DNA from: Candidatus Nanopelagicales bacterium
Lineage (GTDB): Bacteria > Actinomycetota > Actinomycetes > S36-B12 > GCA-2699445
Assembly (NCBI GenBank): GCA_037045355.1
Contig: JBAOHO010000013.1
Coordinates: 1 to 64,000, forward strand
DNA: 64,000 bases
Direction: 5' to 3'
Notes under the pieces: model-generated
Databases searched by the model: none
The model's input: the letters and a program-made list of their open reading frames with translations, nothing else
Told to the model about the DNA's origin: nothing
Made by a program: the position numbers and the translations under genes
In this document: piece by piece, positions 46,899 to 54,671 of the stretch
Numbering within the stretch: the stretch's first letter is position 1
Layout of the letters: each line of letters starts with the position of its first letter

Positions 46899-47618
46899 GC
46901 CGAAGACCTTCTGCAGCATCGCGGCCAGGAACTTTTGCTGCCGCCCAGACCGGCCGAAGTCGTTGTCGATGTAGCGGGCCCGCACGTACGCCAGTGCCTG
47001 CGGCCCGCTGATGGTCTGGCGCCCGGCTGGGAGGTTCAGCCCTGAGAGTTCATCGACCAAGGGCGTCTCCAGGCACACGTCCACACCGCCCACGGCATCG
47101 ACCATCTTGAGGAATCCGGCGAAGTTGACCTCGACGTAGTGGTCGATGGTGAGCCCGGTGGCCCGCTGCACCGTGTCGACGGTGATCGCCGGGCCGCCGG
47201 TCGCGAAGGCGGAGTTGATCTTGCCGTCGTGTTCGGGGATCTCTTGGCCGTCGGGGCCGGTGTGGCCGGGAATGGTTACCAGTGAATCGCGCGGGATGCT
47301 GACCGCGGTGACCGTGCCCAGGTCGCCGCCCAGGTGCACCAGGATGATGGTGTCGGTATGACGACCGTAGTCGCCGTGCCCCGTGCGTAGCCGGCTGCGC
47401 TCCCGGGCGGACAATCCCGTGCGGTCGTCCGAACCCACCACGAGGATGTTGGTCGGGCCGCCGGTCCACACCGAGGATCCACCCAGCCCGTTGAACACAT
47501 TCACCTGGGACAGCCCGGACAGGTACCGTTCGCTGGCAGCCCAGCCCGTGACGCTCAGCATGAGGACCAGAGCCGAGCACACTGCGACAGTGGTGCGCAC
47601 GATGCGAGAGCGGGGCAC
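46269..47618 (-). CDS. LytR-CpsA-Psr (LCP) family protein
   Basis: Membrane-anchored phosphotransferase that attaches polymers to peptidoglycan. 449 residues: N-terminal helix (TVAVCSALVLMLSVTGWAAS), LCP domain with TNILVVGSDDRTG, HTDTIILVHLGGD, VSIPRDSLVTIPGH, INSAFATGGP, YVEVNFAGFLKMVDAVGGVD and ALAYVRARYIDNDFGRSGRQ, and a C-terminal LytR_C domain (SVAVTPTGPHGEQAV onward). A TTG start at 47624 is open, but GAAGGG lies 6 nt before GTG 47618, which I prefer. It bounds the island with the two glycosyltransferases. Confidence 0.9.
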   Translation of the reverse strand: MPRSRIVRTTVAVCSALVLMLSVTGWAASERYLSGLSQVNVFNGLGGSSVWTGGPTNILVVGSDDRTGLSARERSRLRTGHGDYGRHTDTIILVHLGGDLGTVTAVSIPRDSLVTIPGHTGPDGQEIPEHDGKINSAFATGGPAITVDTVQRATGLTIDHYVEVNFAGFLKMVDAVGGVDVCLETPLVDELSGLNLPAGRQTISGPQALAYVRARYIDNDFGRSGRQQKFLAAMLQKVFGSGTLLNPVAMNGFIDAAVGSVTTDERLTRDALAALAGRSTELDLGNVVFTTVPVSDGNHTHEGESTVLWDAAAAEAMFTALDEDQPLPPAPKVTPVEVAPGEISVAVTPTGPHGEQAVTDLESAGFALTTAESASSTPATTVVEYDPAYPKSLATVQAVLPDAEFEQSPGIGETFQITVGADYTGAAPVRSATNGVEATARSAKDDICQ

Positions 47619-47788
47619 GGGCAACCCTTCTTCCGGACCGGGTCCCTCCGTTTTCGGGTACCGGTTTTAGTGACCCTTGAGAGTAAGCGACGCCTCTTCG
47701 AGTTCCCCGCAGCCGGCGATGGGCGTGTTCGTCGCCGTCGTCTGACTGCGCCCGATGGTAGATTCCCGCTCGGACGAGGGGAGAGCGA

Positions 47789-48607
47789 ATGGCTCTCGTG
47801 AGCATCGTCACGGCGACCTACGCCGGGGACGATCCGCAATTCCTCGCGCAGGCCATCGACAGCGTCATCGACCAGACTCATCGTCCCTTGCAGTACCTGA
47901 TCGCCGGCGATGGGCCGCTCCCGGACGTCACACGGGCGCTCATCGATGCCCGCGTGTCGGACCATGACTGGATCGAACTCTGCCCGCTGCCCGGCCCACG
48001 CGGGCCGGCAGCCACGCGCAACGAGGTCCTGGCCCGATGCCGTGGCGACTACGTGGCGATTCTTGATGCCGACGACGCCATGGTGCCCACTCGGGTGTCC
48101 GAGCAGGTCAGATACCTGACCGAACACGGCCTCGATGTCGTCGCATCCTGGCTGGAGGTCATGGACCCGACCGGTACCGAGGTCGGAATCCGCAAATTCC
48201 CCGAGACTGCTGCCGAGGTCACGGCCAAGGCGCCGTTCTTCTGTCCGACCGCCAACACGGCCGTGCTCTTCCGCCGCGCGGTGCTGCCTGACTTCCGCTA
48301 CCCGAAACTCGCTGTGGGTGAGGACTACCGCCTGTGGGTGGATCTGTTGCGGCGCGGGCGGCGCATCGGCAACGTCCCACGCCCGCTCACCCGCTACCGC
48401 ACCGGATCGGGGTACTTCTCACGACGGCGCGGGTGGTCCTACGCCACCAGCGACCTGGCGACCAAGTTGCGTGCGCTGCCGCTGGCGGTGTGGTGGCAAC
48501 GGCCGGTTGTGGTCGGCGTTGCCGGGGCCACGTTCGCCGTCCGGCTGCTGCCGGCGTCGTGGTTCCGTAGTGCCTACGCGGTCTTCGAGAAGGTCACCCG
48601 CCGATGA
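47789..48607 (+). CDS. Family 2 glycosyltransferase
   Basis: 272 residues of GT-A fold: VSIVTATYAGDDPQFLAQAI, GPRGPAATRNEVLARCRGDY and the metal-binding ILDADDAM (DxD-like, residues ~90-97), then EDYRLWVDLLRRG (acceptor/base ED motif). No membrane helix except a weak C-terminal hydrophobic patch (VVGVAGATFAVRLLP). -10 TAGATT near 47757 and GAGGGGAGA before the ATG. The sugar donor is unknown; GDP-mannose is possible given manA/B/C nearby. Divergent from the first LCP gene. Confidence 0.87.
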   Translation: MALVSIVTATYAGDDPQFLAQAIDSVIDQTHRPLQYLIAGDGPLPDVTRALIDARVSDHDWIELCPLPGPRGPAATRNEVLARCRGDYVAILDADDAMVPTRVSEQVRYLTEHGLDVVASWLEVMDPTGTEVGIRKFPETAAEVTAKAPFFCPTANTAVLFRRAVLPDFRYPKLAVGEDYRLWVDLLRRGRRIGNVPRPLTRYRTGSGYFSRRRGWSYATSDLATKLRALPLAVWWQRPVVVGVAGATFAVRLLPASWFRSAYAVFEKVTRR

Positions 48608-48682
48608 GGTGGTTGCCCTGGCGCGCGTCGCCGGCGCACCCTGACGATCGACGGACACCGTGATGACCCAAGGGACACCCGG

Positions 48683-49804
48683 ATGAAGGTCGTCATGATC
48701 GCCCCGGTGCACATGTACGACGACGTGCGCGTGTTCCGCAAGGAAGCCGTCACCTTGGCAGCGGCGGGCCACGAGGTCATCCTCTACGCGCGCACCCCCG
48801 ATGGTGAGCCGGTCCGCCGGGACGCAGTGACGGTTCGCCCCGTCCGCTACCGCAACCGCCTGGAGCGGTTCCTGTCCCTGCCGGTCATCGGACATCGGGC
48901 GTGGCGGGAGGGGGCGGATGTCTATCACGTGCACAATCCCGACACGATCCCCATCGCCTTGGCGCTGCGTGCCCGCGGTTGCCGGGTCATCTACGACACC
49001 CACGAGGACTTCCGCACCGAGATCCTGTTGCGCGGGTGGCTGCCGGCGCCAGTGCGGCGCCCCGCTGCCGCGACCGTCGCCGCACTGGAGTCCCTGGTGG
49101 CCCGAGTCGCGGACGCCGTGATCGTCACCCAGGAACAGTTGTTGGCGCGGCTACCCGGCGCGATCGTGATCGGCAACCCGCCGATCGTCGACGAAGCGGC
49201 GGGGCGCGCCGCCGCCCGCGCCCGGACCGAGCGGGTGGGAGCCAACGATCTGGTGCTCGCCTACGTGGGCAGCATCAGCGCCGACCGAGGCCTGTTCCGC
49301 ATGCTCGACCTTGTGGGACAACTGCAAGAGCGGGTGCGCACGACACTGCTGCTCATCGGTCCCGGAGTCAACGACGACGCTCTCGAACGGGCGCAGTCCC
49401 TGCCTGGGTGGCGCCATGTCGACTATCGCGGGAGCCTGCCGCAAGAGCAGGCGTTGGCGGCGCTCGATGGTGCGGATGCCGGTCTGATCCTGTTCGAGGA
49501 CACCGCCAGCCATGAATACATCGACCCGAACAAGATCTACGAGTACCTCTCCCGGTCCTTGCCTTTCATCGCCAGCGACTTCACCTCGTGGCGTGATCGG
49601 TTCCGGGGTGTGACGGTCGGACTCTTCGTCCCGGGCGGCGCCGTTGGACGCGAGACGGCTGCCCAGGTCGCTCATTTCGTTGCCGACCGCCCTCGGCTGC
49701 AGGAGGTGGGGCGTGCCGGGCTGCGGTTCGTGACCGGTCACTACTCGTGGCAGTCGCAGGGGGCGCCCCGGCTCCTGGCGCTGTACGAGCGGATCACCCG
49801 CTGA
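48683..49804 (+). CDS. Family 4-like glycosyltransferase
   Basis: 373 residues of GT-B fold: N-terminal MKVVMIAPVHMYDDVRVFRK, ADVYHVHNPDTIPIALALRA, YDTHEDFRTE; C-terminal VLAYVGSISADRGLFRMLDL (donor domain start), and NKIYEYLSRSLPFIASDF, which carries the nucleotide-sugar E-x7-E-like motif. It follows the GT2 gene by 75 nt on the same strand, so both probably work on one polymer. It ends one nt before the convergent LCP gene. Confidence 0.87.
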   Translation: MKVVMIAPVHMYDDVRVFRKEAVTLAAAGHEVILYARTPDGEPVRRDAVTVRPVRYRNRLERFLSLPVIGHRAWREGADVYHVHNPDTIPIALALRARGCRVIYDTHEDFRTEILLRGWLPAPVRRPAAATVAALESLVARVADAVIVTQEQLLARLPGAIVIGNPPIVDEAAGRAAARARTERVGANDLVLAYVGSISADRGLFRMLDLVGQLQERVRTTLLLIGPGVNDDALERAQSLPGWRHVDYRGSLPQEQALAALDGADAGLILFEDTASHEYIDPNKIYEYLSRSLPFIASDFTSWRDRFRGVTVGLFVPGGAVGRETAAQVAHFVADRPRLQEVGRAGLRFVTGHYSWQSQGAPRLLALYERITR

Positions 49805-51232
49805 TCAACCGGCGCAGATCACCTTGTCCGCGCGAGTCGGCGCAGCGGTGTCGTTGCCACTGGTGTCCTTCGGCTTGGCCACGACGATTCCGTCCTTGAC
49901 GCCGGTCCAGTCCTCTCCGACGACGAGCGTGACTCCCGAGGCAGAGGAGTCCGTCAGGCTGGTGGCATCGGTCGCGTAGGCCAAGGTCCGCGCGGAGTCA
50001 CTCAGCCCGGACCCATGGGAGACATGAGTGGTGGGCTCGGCGGAGTCCCGACTGCGTTGCCCCACGACGAACCCACCCGCATTGAGTTGGCGCGTGATGT
50101 CCTTGGTCGCGACGACACCGCCCGAGGCGTTGACGACGTTGACGGTGATGGCTTCGGGAGCGACAGTGAGTTTCTCGCCCTGGGCGTCCTTGGTGACTTC
50201 CGGCGGGTAGGGGGTGTCGTTCTTGATCGCGTCCAGGATCGGTTTGGCGGCTGCAGTATCCAGGTCGACGTTGGCGAGGTCGCTGCGGTAGGTGAACGGC
50301 AAGGTCACGAACGTGACGTCTTCGGGCTTGACTGCCCGCACGCTGTCCGCCATGGACTTCATGGCCGAGACGCTGTCGAGTCCCGAGGACACCGTCAACG
50401 ACGACGTTGCCGTGTCGATCATGCGATACACCCGCGCCGGGTTGAGCAGGAGTTGGCTGTCGGTCACCTTGCGGATCGCGGCCGACAGGAACGACTGTTG
50501 GCGTTGGATCCGGCCGATGTCGGAGCCGTCGCCCAGCGACTTGCGAGCACGGACGAAGCCCAATGCCTGCTCACCGTTGACGACGGTCTTGCCCGCGGGC
50601 AGATCGAGTTTGGCCTCCCAGTCCTGCACGGGACGCTCGAGGCACACCTCGACACCACCCATGGCGTCGACCATGTTCTTGAAGCCGTTGAAGTCGACGA
50701 CAACCACGTGGTTCACGTCGATCCCGGTGATCTGCTCCACGAGCTTGTGCGTGCAGGCGGCCCCGCCGGCCTCGAAGGCGTTGTTGAACTTCGCGTACTG
50801 CCCGGCCCACTCCCCGGTGCAGTCGGGCTGCTTGACCCACAGATCGCGGGGGATGCTCACCGCCAGCGCCCGGGACCGGTCCGCGGAGATGTGCAACAGG
50901 ATGGTCGTGTCGCTGCGCTTGGTCGAGCGCCCGGCATCCAGTCCATAGCCGCGGTTGCCCTTGCCGGTGCGGTCGTCGGTGCCCATGAGGAGGATGTCGA
51001 CGGGAGCGTCATCGACGGGGGCGGCCTCGGCGCCGGGGACCGGGATGACCGTGATCTGCCCCATCTTCTGGTAGAGCACATAGGCTCCGGCGCCGGCGGC
51101 GATCGCCAGGACGGCGAGCACGATGCCGATGATCAGCAGGACCCGGGGCCAGCGACGGCGCCGCTGGGGGCGGTCCGGAACGCTGGGCGGGCCTGGTGGG
51201 GGGAGGGTCGGCGCTGCCGGGTCACCCGACAT
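49805..51232 (-). CDS. LytR-CpsA-Psr (LCP) family protein, second copy
   Basis: 475 residues: Pro-rich cytoplasmic start with RRRRWPR, helix VLLIIGIVLAVLAIAAGAGAYVL, LCP domain (DILLMGTDDRTGKGNRG, SDTTILLHISADRSRALAVS, IPRDLWVKQPDCTGEW, FNNAFEAGGAACTHKL, YNHVVVVDFNGFKNMVDAM-like, LGFVRARKSLGDGSDIGRIQ) and LytR_C (AITVNVVNASGGVVATKDIT). Two Cys in the LCP domain (DCTGE and GAACTHK) may form a disulfide. CGGGAGGTGCC precedes the ATG. Paralog of the 46269 gene. Confidence 0.9.
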   Translation of the reverse strand: MSGDPAAPTLPPPGPPSVPDRPQRRRRWPRVLLIIGIVLAVLAIAAGAGAYVLYQKMGQITVIPVPGAEAAPVDDAPVDILLMGTDDRTGKGNRGYGLDAGRSTKRSDTTILLHISADRSRALAVSIPRDLWVKQPDCTGEWAGQYAKFNNAFEAGGAACTHKLVEQITGIDVNHVVVVDFNGFKNMVDAMGGVEVCLERPVQDWEAKLDLPAGKTVVNGEQALGFVRARKSLGDGSDIGRIQRQQSFLSAAIRKVTDSQLLLNPARVYRMIDTATSSLTVSSGLDSVSAMKSMADSVRAVKPEDVTFVTLPFTYRSDLANVDLDTAAAKPILDAIKNDTPYPPEVTKDAQGEKLTVAPEAITVNVVNASGGVVATKDITRQLNAGGFVVGQRSRDSAEPTTHVSHGSGLSDSARTLAYATDATSLTDSSASGVTLVVGEDWTGVKDGIVVAKPKDTSGNDTAAPTRADKVICAG

Positions 51233-51267
51233 GGCACCTCCCCGAGACTCCGCGTGACTGTCGCTGA

Positions 51268-51335
51268 AGTCTCGCGGCGGATGCGCGCAACTTCGCGGCG
51301 GGCGCGCCCAACTTCGCGCGACGCACGCTCAACTG
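51268..51335. repeat. Imperfect ~20-bp x3 repeat upstream of the second LCP gene
   Basis: Three copies of a unit with the core CAACTTCGCGGCG or its variants, in the 5' flank of the minus-strand gene. Confidence 0.6.
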
Positions 51336-51392
51336 TAAGTGACGGACCGGGTCACCCCCTATCTGCACAACGCTCGGACGGTTGCGACAGGG

Positions 51393-52091
51393 TCACGGTT
51401 CCGCGGTCAGTCGCGCTGTGGCGCGTTCGGCGTGTGCGATCGGCTCCGGGTCGGCGCCGTCGACCAGCACCACGGTGGCGTCGGCCACCATCGGTATGGC
51501 CCATGACGCCAGGGCGGTCCGCGGGTCGAGCGGACCCGTCACCAGCAGCCGCTCGGTCACGTGAAGTTCCTCGGCCTCGTGTCTGGCTCGGGCGGCCAGA
51601 ACCTTGGCGGGCAGCAGTTCTTTCGAGGTGTGCCACGCACCAGCGGCCGCGGGACCGACCAGGACATCGGGCTGTCCCATGGCCTCTCTCGTGTGGTCCC
51701 AGGCGCCCGCGGGCACGGGCCCCGGGCGCAGCCCGAAGGCGTCGACCGCCACCACGACGGCGATCTCGGGATCGTCCGCCAGGACGTCGGCGGCCACCGC
51801 CCCCGCACTCAGGGTCACCGGACCCTCGTCCCACACGACGGTCAGGCCGGCCACGTCACACGCGGCCAACCAGACGGTGAGCTGCCAGTGCAGCGGCAGC
51901 CGTAGTCGCACAGCGGCCCCTGGCTCGAGTTCCCATTCGTCGCGCAGCAGTCCGGCTGTCTTGGCCACGGCGGTCGACAAGGTGACGGCCGACAACTCGG
52001 CGCGTTGGCCGTGCGGCCCGTACCACGTCACGACCGGATCCGCTGGTCGACGGCGAGTGCGGTCGGCCAAGAGGTCGGACAGTTCGCTCAC
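51393..52091 (-). CDS. TIGR03089-family protein
   Basis: 232 residues from GTG 52091. The sequence resembles the N-terminal half of an acyl/aryl-CoA synthetase (ADRTRRRPADPVVTWYGPHG, LELEPGAAVRLRLPLHWQLT-type, VVWDEGPVTLSAGAVAADVL) without the AMP-binding and C-terminal catalytic motifs, which fits TIGR03089 (actinobacterial, function unknown). The frame is open to 52190, but the extra part is Pro/Gln-rich and contains the tandem repeat, so GTG 52091 is preferred; no good ribosome binding site is seen at either. Divergent from the guanylyltransferase gene, a conserved actinobacterial neighbour. Confidence 0.8.
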   Translation of the reverse strand: MSELSDLLADRTRRRPADPVVTWYGPHGQRAELSAVTLSTAVAKTAGLLRDEWELEPGAAVRLRLPLHWQLTVWLAACDVAGLTVVWDEGPVTLSAGAVAADVLADDPEIAVVVAVDAFGLRPGPVPAGAWDHTREAMGQPDVLVGPAAAGAWHTSKELLPAKVLAARARHEAEELHVTERLLVTGPLDPRTALASWAIPMVADATVVLVDGADPEPIAHAERATARLTAEP

Positions 52092-52116
52092 TGGTCGCTC
52101 ACTGGTTTGCTCACTG
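52082..52116. repeat. 11/12-bp x3 repeat copying the TIGR03089 start codon
   Basis: GTTCGCTCACTG (52082), GTCGCTCACTG (52094) and GTTTGCTCACTG (52105). On the coding strand each reads CAGTGAGC, the start codon context. Confidence 0.88.
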
Positions 52117-52199
52117 GGGGGCTCCGGCTGGGGAGCGGGGAATGGCTCTTGGGGGAAGGTTACGTGCAACGGCGCAGGGTGCTGTGCCACGGTGGCCCT

Positions 52200-53279
52200 A
52201 TGCAGGCCATTCTCCTAGTCGGCGGTCAGGGCACCCGGTTGCGTCCGTTGACGATCAATACCCCCAAGCCGATGTTGCCGGTGGCAGGGGTGCCCTTCAC
52301 CGCCCATCAGATCGCCCGCGCGCGCGACGCGGGGGTCACCCGGATCGTGCTCGGCACGTCGTATCGAGCCGAGGTCTTCGCTGAGTACTTCGGCGACGGC
52401 AGCCGGTTCGGGGTCGAACTCGTGTGTCTGACCGAGGACGAGCCGCTCGGGACCGGAGGTGGCATCCGGCACGCCGCCGCGGGACTGACCTGCGGCCCCG
52501 ACGAGCCGGTGCTGATCTTCAACGGCGACGTGCTGTCCGGTGTCGATCTGCGCCACTTGGTCTCCGAGCACGACCGGACGCAAGCCGAGGTGACGCTCTA
52601 CCTCACACGCGTGGAGGATCCTCGTGCGTTCGGGCTCGTGCCGACCGATGCCGACGGGCGCGTGACGGAGTTCCGGGAGAAGCCGACAACACCGGCTGAG
52701 ATCGTCACCGATCAGATCAATGCCGGATGCTACGTGTTCCGCCGCGAGGTCATCGACCGCATCCCCCCCGACACCGTCGTCAGTGTCGAACGCGACACGT
52801 TCCCCGCGCTATTGAGCGCCGGGGAACGGCTCACCGGCGTGGTCGACGACGGCTATTGGCTCGATCTGGGAACGCCGCTGTCGCTGGTCACCGGGTCGGC
52901 GGATCTGGTGCTGGGCCGGGTGCCATCCAGCGCAGTGCCCGACCACGACGGGCCTCAGATCGTTCTGCCCGGCGCGGATGTGGCGTCCGACGCGGTCGTG
53001 ACCGACGGCAGTGTGGTCGGGACGGGCAGCGTCGTCGGCCCGCGCGCACATGTCGCCGGGAGCGTGCTCATGTCCGATGTGCAGGTGGCCGCCGATGCGG
53101 TCATCGAGAACAGCGTGATCGCCACCGGCGCACGTATCGGGGCGGGTTCGGTGTTGTCCGGTGCCGTGGTGGCCGAAGGAGCGCAGATCGGCGCCGGGGT
53201 GGAACTCGTGCGCGGTGCCCGCGTCTGGCCCGACGCGGTGATCGGGGACGGGGCGATCCGCTTCAGTTCGGATCGCTGA
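52200..53279 (+). CDS. manC: Mannose-1-phosphate guanylyltransferase-like nucleotidyltransferase
   Basis: 359 residues: N-terminal nucleotidyltransferase with LLVGGQGTRLRPLTINTPKP (GxGTRLRPLT signature and substrate Lys), LVCLTEDEPLGTGGGIRHAA, LIFNGDVLSGVD, FREKPTTPAEIVTDQINAG and DDGYWLDLGTP, followed by a left-handed beta-helix of hexapeptide repeats (VASDAVVTDGSVVGTGSVVG onward). This is the GDP-mannose type of actinobacterial NDP-sugar synthase. With manA and manB at the end of the window it completes mannose-6-P to GDP-mannose. CACGGT 6 nt before the ATG is a weak leaderless -10. Confidence 0.87.
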   Translation: MQAILLVGGQGTRLRPLTINTPKPMLPVAGVPFTAHQIARARDAGVTRIVLGTSYRAEVFAEYFGDGSRFGVELVCLTEDEPLGTGGGIRHAAAGLTCGPDEPVLIFNGDVLSGVDLRHLVSEHDRTQAEVTLYLTRVEDPRAFGLVPTDADGRVTEFREKPTTPAEIVTDQINAGCYVFRREVIDRIPPDTVVSVERDTFPALLSAGERLTGVVDDGYWLDLGTPLSLVTGSADLVLGRVPSSAVPDHDGPQIVLPGADVASDAVVTDGSVVGTGSVVGPRAHVAGSVLMSDVQVAADAVIENSVIATGARIGAGSVLSGAVVAEGAQIGAGVELVRGARVWPDAVIGDGAIRFSSDR

Positions 53280-53347
53280 CGGGTGCGGTAGGCGCGACTG
53301 CGGAGCGTATTCTGGAATTACGGAACGTAGTTGCGAGGGGAGTCCTC

Positions 53348-54550
53348 ATGTACCCGTCAATCACCACCTCGTCACCTTCCCCACCTTCCGCGCCTTCCGC
53401 GCCTTCCGCGCCTTCCGCGCCTTCCGCATCTTCGCCACCTTCCCGTCGCCCAGGGCTGCTTCGCCTGCTGGGACTCGGCGTCGCTGCGGTGGCCCTCACC
53501 CTCACGCCCGCGATGCCCGGCAGTGCCGCTCCCACCCCGGACCGGGTCCAGGACTACCGCGTGACCCTGACCCGCACCCCGCCGGTGATGGTCCAGATCG
53601 GGATCGGAGCCCAGAATCCGGACTTGGTGCGTCAGAAGTGTCCGCAGGCCTTCCCGCCAGGCTCGATCTTCCCCGTCGTCGGGGTCCCATTCGCATGCAC
53701 TGACGTCCCGATCACGGTGGCGGACGTGGCCACGACCGTCTCGGGAACGGCGCAGAACAAGGCGAACGGGCGCTCCGGCAACTTCTCGCTGATCTGTGAC
53801 TTCGCGTTCCCAGCCTCCGCCGACGTCACCGTGACCCTGGGGCCTGACTTCACGCCCACCGACGTCGTGCTCGATGACATCGACGGCACGGGGCTGGTCG
53901 GATGCTTCTGGAGCATCAAGTTCTCCGGCGGGACACCCGGCAGCCTGAACGGGACCGCAGTGGGACCCGTCTCGCTCAGCAGGGTTCCCGGGGAACAACT
54001 GGTTGCCGCATCGGTCGACCTCGACGTGGCGATCGTGTCGGGAACCAGCCCATACGACGCTGTGGCCGGTGGGACCGGTCGGTACACGGATACCTACCAG
54101 GCACCTTTCGAGGCCGAGCCGATGTCCACGACGAGCGCTTCTGCGGTGTATGACAAGGCCGCGACGTATGACACTTCCGCGGCGTATGACAAGGCCATGG
54201 CGAGTTCGCCGTCACTCCCGGCTGCGGCGGCCACCGGTTCGCTGAAACTGAAGCTCGGCAAGAAAGCCTCGCAGGCCGGCATCGTGCCGATGCCCAACGC
54301 GCTCACGTCCGGCGACGAGCGGACGCTGCGCATCGCGGGTCCGGCCAAGACGAAATGCAAGGCCAAGGCCACCCGCAGTGGCTCCACGGTGTCGCTGGGC
54401 AAGGCGACGATCGCCAAGTCAGGCCAAGCCGTCTTCGATGACGCGCTGCGTTCCGAGTTGACGACGGCCGGGTCTTGGAAGATCGCCGCGACCTGCACCA
54501 AGAGCGGCAAGAAGTTGACCACCCCGAAGGAGTCCGTCCGGATCGAGTGA
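53348..54550 (+). CDS. Exported protein of unknown function with two domains
   Basis: 400 residues. The N-terminal SAPSAPSAPS repeat precedes an atypically late hydrophobic signal (LLRLLGLGVAAVALTLTPAM, then GSAAP). Domain 1 (residues ~60-260) has four Cys (QKCPQAF, FACTDVP, LICDFAF, VGCFWSIKF) and reads as an exported beta-rich domain similar to mycobacterial/actinobacterial DUF6801-type proteins (unsure). Domain 2 (~300-400) with SGDERTLRIAGPAKTKCKAK and ATCTKSGKKLTTPKE is a repeated Lys-rich Ig-like fold. TATTCT at 53308 and AGGGGAG before ATG give promoter and ribosome binding site. Function unknown. Confidence 0.72.
   Translation: MYPSITTSSPSPPSAPSAPSAPSAPSASSPPSRRPGLLRLLGLGVAAVALTLTPAMPGSAAPTPDRVQDYRVTLTRTPPVMVQIGIGAQNPDLVRQKCPQAFPPGSIFPVVGVPFACTDVPITVADVATTVSGTAQNKANGRSGNFSLICDFAFPASADVTVTLGPDFTPTDVVLDDIDGTGLVGCFWSIKFSGGTPGSLNGTAVGPVSLSRVPGEQLVAASVDLDVAIVSGTSPYDAVAGGTGRYTDTYQAPFEAEPMSTTSASAVYDKAATYDTSAAYDKAMASSPSLPAAAATGSLKLKLGKKASQAGIVPMPNALTSGDERTLRIAGPAKTKCKAKATRSGSTVSLGKATIAKSGQAVFDDALRSELTTAGSWKIAATCTKSGKKLTTPKESVRIE
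53391..53426. repeat. 9-bp x4 repeat coding for SAP tripeptides
   Basis: Four exact CGCCTTCCG units encode the SAPSAPSAP stretch upstream of the signal peptide of the 53348 gene. Confidence 0.9.
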
Positions 54551-54635
54551 TGCTGCGGGCCCGGGGCTCAATCCTGGGCCTGACGGTCCACTCGCGAACA
54601 GGTCCTCTGGGCTCGGTCGGGAACGGTCTGTTCGG

Positions 54636-54671
54636 CTCAGTCGAGCACCGTGACTCAGTCGAGCACCGTGA
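54636..54671. repeat. 18-bp x2 repeat spanning the fbiB stop codon
   Basis: CTCAGTCGAGCACCGTGA at 54636-54653 and again at 54654-54671. The second copy contains the fbiB end (TVLD-stop) on the minus strand; the first copy lies in its 3' flank. Confidence 0.9.
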
